Origin: Acidobacteriaceae bacterium UBA1795
GTDB lineage: Bacteria; Acidobacteriota; Terriglobia; Terriglobales; Acidobacteriaceae
Direction of reading: 5' to 3'
Length of the DNA stretch: 10,103 bases
Assembly (NCBI GenBank): GCA_002314435.1
Contig: DCFV01000079.1
Location: 23,135 to 33,237, forward strand
The notes under the pieces were generated by a model that ran no database searches, was not told where the DNA came from, and saw only the letters and a program-made list of their open reading frames with translations. This document shows, piece by piece, positions 6,751-10,103 of the stretch. The position numbers and the translations under genes are program-made. How positions within the stretch are numbered: the stretch's first letter is position 1; each line of letters opens with the position of its first letter.

Positions 6751-7806
6751 ATGAGTATTCGAGCAGTAATCCTCTGTTCCACGTTTCTGTTTGCCGTATC
6801 TGCCTTCGCGCGCGAAAAATCCGACGTAATCGTGATGAAGAATGGCGATCGCTTGACGGGGGAGATAAAGGGCCTCGATTCCGGCGTGCTTCACTTCAGC
6901 ACTGACTACATCGACGGTACGTGCTCGATTCAATGGTCCAGGGTAGATCACCTGGAAAGCAAGCAATTGTTTGTCGTGATAACTGAGGACGGGTCGGTGT
7001 ACAGCGGAACGCTCCAGACTGCTGGAGCCGTCGCCGGGCGACCGATGCACATTGAGGTCTCGGAAGGCATCGAACGGGCGAAGACGATTGAACAATCACA
7101 GATTGTTCAGGTGATTCAGACCTCCGACAGGTTCTGGCAGCGGTTTAATGGCGAAGTCAATTCCGGAATCATGTATTCCAAGGGCAACGAATCAACGCAG
7201 TATAGTCTAAGTTCGTCCCTCGAGTATCCGCGCCAACGGTGGGCCGCCGGCGGGGCGTTGAGCTCATCGTTGTCCTCCAGCGAGGGTTCCAGCGCATCGG
7301 CCCGAAATTTCTTGAGCACGAACGCTCTGCATCTGATGCGCTGGAACAATTGGTACTACACGGGGATAGCTAATTTCCTGCAGAGCTCAGAACAGAACAT
7401 CCAACTCCAGACCGAGCTCAGTGCCGGGTTGGGGCGCTTTCTGAAGAACACAAATCACGCGAAGATCTCGGTGCGAGCAGGCCTTGCCTGGCAAGATACA
7501 AGATACTCCCAATCCGCCGATTCACAGGATACCGAAAAAGTCGTCGCCGCCATGGTGGGTACCAGCTTGAAGTTCTTCCGGTTTAAGCAAACCAACCTGA
7601 GCATTACTGCCGTAGCACTCCCAGCCCTGTCCGAACCCGGGCGTGTATTTTTCGACACCAATATGACTTATTACGTAAAGCTCTTCGGCAAACTGAACTG
7701 GAACACCTCGTTCTACGGCAATTGGGACAACGAGCCCCCATCACATTTCTCAGGCAGCGACTATGGAACCAGTTCGGGGCTCGGCTTGACGTTCGGCAAT
7801 CGATAA
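6751..7806 (+). CDS. DUF481-like exported outer-membrane protein (YdiY-like)
   Basis: A 351-aa exported protein of unknown function resembling the DUF481 (YdiY-like) family. The start at 6751 is chosen because it opens a clear signal peptide (MSIRAVILCSTFLFAVSAFA, cleavage after residue 20) with GAGGG about 10 nt upstream; an upstream ATG at 6472 is in frame but would add 93 unconvincing residues. Residues about 30-70 carry the familiar segment VIVMKNGDRLTGEIKGLDSG and a following WSRVDHLES, an SM-like small beta fold in related proteins. From about residue 130 the sequence alternates as in a beta-barrel (NSGIMYSKGNESTQYSLSSS), ending GLGLTFGNR, close to but not the usual terminal aromatic. 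The gene is the only intact one between tRNA-Lys and the tRNA-like remnant, and its base use is less GC-rich than its neighbours, so acquisition by transfer is possible. Confidence 0.82.
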   Translation: MSIRAVILCSTFLFAVSAFAREKSDVIVMKNGDRLTGEIKGLDSGVLHFSTDYIDGTCSIQWSRVDHLESKQLFVVITEDGSVYSGTLQTAGAVAGRPMHIEVSEGIERAKTIEQSQIVQVIQTSDRFWQRFNGEVNSGIMYSKGNESTQYSLSSSLEYPRQRWAAGGALSSSLSSSEGSSASARNFLSTNALHLMRWNNWYYTGIANFLQSSEQNIQLQTELSAGLGRFLKNTNHAKISVRAGLAWQDTRYSQSADSQDTEKVVAAMVGTSLKFFRFKQTNLSITAVALPALSEPGRVFFDTNMTYYVKLFGKLNWNTSFYGNWDNEPPSHFSGSDYGTSSGLGLTFGNR

Positions 7807-7847
7807 CGATCGTCACGTGTTGGTTGTCAGGCTTACGGATTACGGGT

Positions 7848-7922
7848 GGATGGTGCTCAATCGGAAGTTGCTTCGTGGAGGACATCGCCACCATCGAGGA
7901 TTCGATTCCTGCCGTGTCCACC
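7848..7922 (+). pseudogene. tRNA-Lys 3'-end remnant, attachment-site-like (possible degenerate tRNA copy)
   Basis: Bases 7901-7922 (TTCGATTCCTGCCGTGTCCA then CC) match the T-loop, T-stem and acceptor 3' end of the tRNA-Lys at 6158-6179 in 20 of 22 positions. This far exceeds chance in a window of this size. Further upstream, 7852-7876 resembles the tRNA D-arm more weakly (15 of 25, including GCTCAA and GG) at nearly the right distance. The anticodon arm and 5' acceptor strand are not recognisable, so it cannot fold as a tRNA. Same orientation as the intact tRNA, 1.74 kb downstream: the arrangement left when an element integrates into a tRNA 3' end. The 3' end is firm; the D-arm part is tentative. 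Confidence 0.6.
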
Positions 7923-8008
7923 GCAACACGTCTCACAATCGCAAGCCATCAGGAAGCGACTCCGCCAGCTTCGCGCTTGCACAGCCGTTGGCGAAGTCGC
8001 CCCCTATT
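7923..8008. other. Spacer downstream of the tRNA remnant and the beta-propeller gene
   Basis: A short convergent spacer. A small perfect stem GGCG-AAGT-CGCC lies at 7990-8001, just past the propeller stop codon, but has no T-tract, so a terminator role is unproven. Confidence 0.25.
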
Positions 8009-9025
8009 CTACTTCGATTCCAGCACTAGCAGACGAAACGTTCCCGGCTTCACCTTGGGCCATCCCGTCGTAGCAGGTTCAAAGTCGGCCGCCGGCAGAT
8101 ACAGCCGGTGATGGGCCGCATCCACCGCCATTGTCCGTGACCCCTGATGCGTCTGGACGGTTTGCGCCGATCCGAATTTTCCGTTGCTTGCCGACACCAC
8201 AGTGAGGGTGCCATCCGCGCAGCTTGCGAACGCTTCAGAACCAAGCAGAGCTGTTGCGTCCACGCCCGCTCCAATGGGGAACGACGCTTCCACGGCGCCC
8301 GTCTCCGTGCTCATCACAACCAGCATCTTTGGATTTCGGCCGCCAATGAACAGCCGTTTCGCGGCAACGTCGATGCTCATACCGGTCGGATGGCCCCCGG
8401 GCGCCAGCGGCCACCGCGCGATCACCTTGCGCGCAGCCAGGTCTACCTTCGCCACCAGGCTCTTGTCTTCCAGATTCACAAAGACTTTGCCCTTGCCGTC
8501 GGCCGCCAGAAACTCCGGTCCTCCGCCCAGCTTGATCGGTACGCCAATTGTTCCTTTTTGCGGATCAACATCCGGCTTGAAGCTGAACAGCGCCTGCCCA
8601 TCCCCGGAAACCGCAAGCACTGAGTCCGTGCCCGCGTCGTAGATGATGCCGTCCAAATCCGGAACGCCCGCAAGTTTGCCAAGGATCTTATAGGTGCTCA
8701 GATCGAAAACGACAATTGCTCCAGAACCTCCGCCATCGGTGATGAATCCGCGATTGAGCCGCGGCACCAGCGCAGTGCCGTGCGATTGCTTCAGGCCCGT
8801 AATGTCGCCAAGCACTTTGCCGGAGTCGAGATCGATTGCCTGTGCATGGGACGACCGCGTGACGAACAGGCGATTGTGGCTCGAGTCGACGGTCAGGTAG
8901 TCCCAGCCGCCATCGCCGCCAACGGGTAGTGTTTTCACCACGTGCCATGCAGACTGAGCCTGAAGAGTGGGCAGGGCAAGACATATCAGCAGCGCCAGCC
9001 GAAGAAGGTTTGTGTTCCGTGACAT
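8009..9025 (-). CDS. Secreted YncE-like beta-propeller protein
   Basis: A 338-aa exported protein with the repeating pattern of a YVTN/YncE-type beta-propeller. A signal peptide (about residues 1-23, LALLICLALPTLQAQ) is followed by blade-like units such as DYLTVDSSHNRLFVTRSS, GSGAIVVFDLSTYKILGKLA, KSLVAKVDLAARKVIARWPL and TGMSIDVAAKRLFIGGR. Each carries the D..R/K-L-(F/Y)-V turn typical of the family. The last unit reads MAVDAAHHRLYLPAAD. Such propellers usually bind partners or small ligands in the periplasm; no catalytic residues can be named. A strong ribosome-binding site (AAAGGAG, 9033-9039) lies 7 nt before the ATG, fixing the start. It follows the RND pump gene by 60 bp on the same strand with no clear terminator between, so the two are probably co-transcribed. 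Confidence 0.88.
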   Translation of the reverse strand: MSRNTNLLRLALLICLALPTLQAQSAWHVVKTLPVGGDGGWDYLTVDSSHNRLFVTRSSHAQAIDLDSGKVLGDITGLKQSHGTALVPRLNRGFITDGGGSGAIVVFDLSTYKILGKLAGVPDLDGIIYDAGTDSVLAVSGDGQALFSFKPDVDPQKGTIGVPIKLGGGPEFLAADGKGKVFVNLEDKSLVAKVDLAARKVIARWPLAPGGHPTGMSIDVAAKRLFIGGRNPKMLVVMSTETGAVEASFPIGAGVDATALLGSEAFASCADGTLTVVSASNGKFGSAQTVQTHQGSRTMAVDAAHHRLYLPAADFEPATTGWPKVKPGTFRLLVLESK

Positions 9026-9085
9026 CAGTATTCTCCTTTAGATACAGGTGACGACGAACAGCATGCGCAGTGTGGGGATGCTCCA

Positions 9086-10103
9086 TTAGATCGGAGACTG
9101 CTCGCTCGCAACAGCACGGTTGCGGGTCAACAGGAAGTACACCACCGGCGTGACAATCAGGCTCAGTGTCATCGAAATCGTCACACCGCCGATGATGGCG
9201 ATCGCCAGCGGCTGCAGCATCTGCGAGCCGGCGCCCAGCGCAAACGCCAGCGGCAGCATGCCGCAGATGGCCGCGATGGCCGTCATCACAATCGGCCGCA
9301 GTCGCCGTTGTGCGGCATGCATCATGGCCACTTCCGCCGACTCGCCTTGCGCGCGATAGCGGTCGTCAGCATCAATAAGCAGGATGCCGTTCTTGGCCAC
9401 AATGCCGATCACCATGATGAGTCCCATGAACGAAGCCACGTTGAATGTGGTTCCGGTCAGCAGAAGCGCCAGAATCACGCCGGAGATCGAAAGCACTGAT
9501 GAAGTCAGAATCGCCACCGGAGCAGGGAAGTTGCGGAACTCCACCAGCAATACGCCGAACACGAGTGTCAGCGCCAGCAGCAGCACACGCAGTAGATCGC
9601 GGAATGATTTTTGCTGCTCTTCATACGTGCCGCCGTAGGTCACATGGACTGAAGGCGGAAGGTGCAGTTGCTCGACCGTTTGCTGCACCTTGGTCATCGC
9701 GCTGCCTAGATCGGAGCCCTCCAGCCGCCCCGTGACCACCACCATGCGCTGCAGGTTCTCGCGGCGGATCTCGTTCTGCGGCGGCAGCTGTCGGATTGTT
9801 GCCAGCGAACCCAACGATGCCATGTGTCCGGTGCCACTGTTGAACACCGTGTTCTGAATCGTGTCCAGGGATGCGCGATGCTCTTCACCCATCCGTATGC
9901 GAATTGCGTACGGGCGTCCATTGGCAATCAGCGGATCGGCAGCCGGCAGGCCGTCCAGAATTGCACTCGCATCCTGGGCCACTTCAGCTGGCGTGAAACC
10001 CATGCGCGAGGCCAGCGAAGGATTCACTTGGAAGTTCGTCGCCGGGCTGCTCATGGTGTTTTCAACGCCGTTTTCCACGTCTACCACGCCTGGTATCTTC
10101 TCA
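9086..10103 (-). CDS. RND efflux transporter permease subunit, C-terminal part (5' end outside window)
   Basis: C-terminal 338 or so residues of an inner-membrane resistance-nodulation-division pump that drives export by proton antiport. The visible part starts inside the second periplasmic domain (EKIPGVVDVENG, then SRMGFTPAEVAQDASAILDG). It then shows five membrane segments matching TM8-TM12: LLRVLLLALTLVFGVLLVEF, a second near SSVLSISGVILALLL, FMGLIMVIGIVAKNGILLID, PIVMTAIAAICGMLPLAFAL, and a last one near TLSLIVTPVVYFLL. The GIVAKNGILLID and RLRPIVMT motifs are characteristic of the superfamily. The protein ends shortly after TM12. The substrate class (drug/HAE1 versus metal/HME) cannot be settled, because the proton-relay residues of TM4 lie outside the window. 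The YncE-like gene follows 60 bp downstream. Confidence 0.92.
   Translation of the reverse strand, partial: EKIPGVVDVENGVENTMSSPATNFQVNPSLASRMGFTPAEVAQDASAILDGLPAADPLIANGRPYAIRIRMGEEHRASLDTIQNTVFNSGTGHMASLGSLATIRQLPPQNEIRRENLQRMVVVTGRLEGSDLGSAMTKVQQTVEQLHLPPSVHVTYGGTYEEQQKSFRDLLRVLLLALTLVFGVLLVEFRNFPAPVAILTSSVLSISGVILALLLTGTTFNVASFMGLIMVIGIVAKNGILLIDADDRYRAQGESAEVAMMHAAQRRLRPIVMTAIAAICGMLPLAFALGAGSQMLQPLAIAIIGGVTISMTLSLIVTPVVYFLLTRNRAVASEQSPI

Noticed and set aside
7801..8008. Bidirectional terminator between the convergent DUF481-like and propeller genes
   Set aside because: Only short stems without T-tracts are present (for example 7990-8001).

Overview
The window looks like a GC-rich, Gram-negative chromosomal segment, most likely from an acidobacterium (inference). 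The reasons are a GWxTD-domain protein, a secreted carboxypeptidase-regulatory-like/beta-barrel protein, a DUF481-like outer-membrane protein and MacA/MacB-type and RND export genes whose wording resembles Acidobacteriaceae proteins. No rRNA or other strong taxonomic marker is present, so the assignment is tentative.

Layout. Bases 1-2062 (minus strand) hold an export operon read right to left: a MacA-like membrane-fusion adaptor (677-2062), then an ABC ATPase of the MacB/LolD class that runs off the left edge. The 5' end of the ATPase gene is odd. The best ribosome-binding site and ATGs lie in a different frame from the ATPase, with a short GT repeat between them. Bases 2063-2487 are non-coding, with three 22-bp-spaced direct repeats and a good sigma70-like promoter. 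These precede a plus-strand pair: an exported GWxTD protein (2488-4194) and an exported protein with a carboxypeptidase-regulatory-like fold and a predicted outer-membrane barrel (4295-5974).

A tRNA-Lys(CTT) gene lies at 6105-6180. About 1.74 kb downstream, at 7901-7922, is a near copy of the tRNA 3' end. The two bracket a segment holding one complete gene, a DUF481-like exported barrel protein (6751-7806), preceded by about 570 bp without a convincing gene. This is the typical footprint of an element inserted in a tRNA gene, but no integrase is present between the two copies.

Bases 8009-10103 (minus strand) hold the C-terminal third of an RND efflux pump, entering from the right edge. A secreted YncE-like beta-propeller gene follows 60 bp downstream, probably in the same transcript.

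Most genes here act in the cell envelope: two export systems and four secreted or outer-membrane proteins. I see no phage, CRISPR, toxin-antitoxin or biosynthetic cluster, and no clearly new multi-gene system. The points most worth checking are the tRNA-bracketed segment, the broken frame at the ATPase start and the iterated 22-bp repeats.
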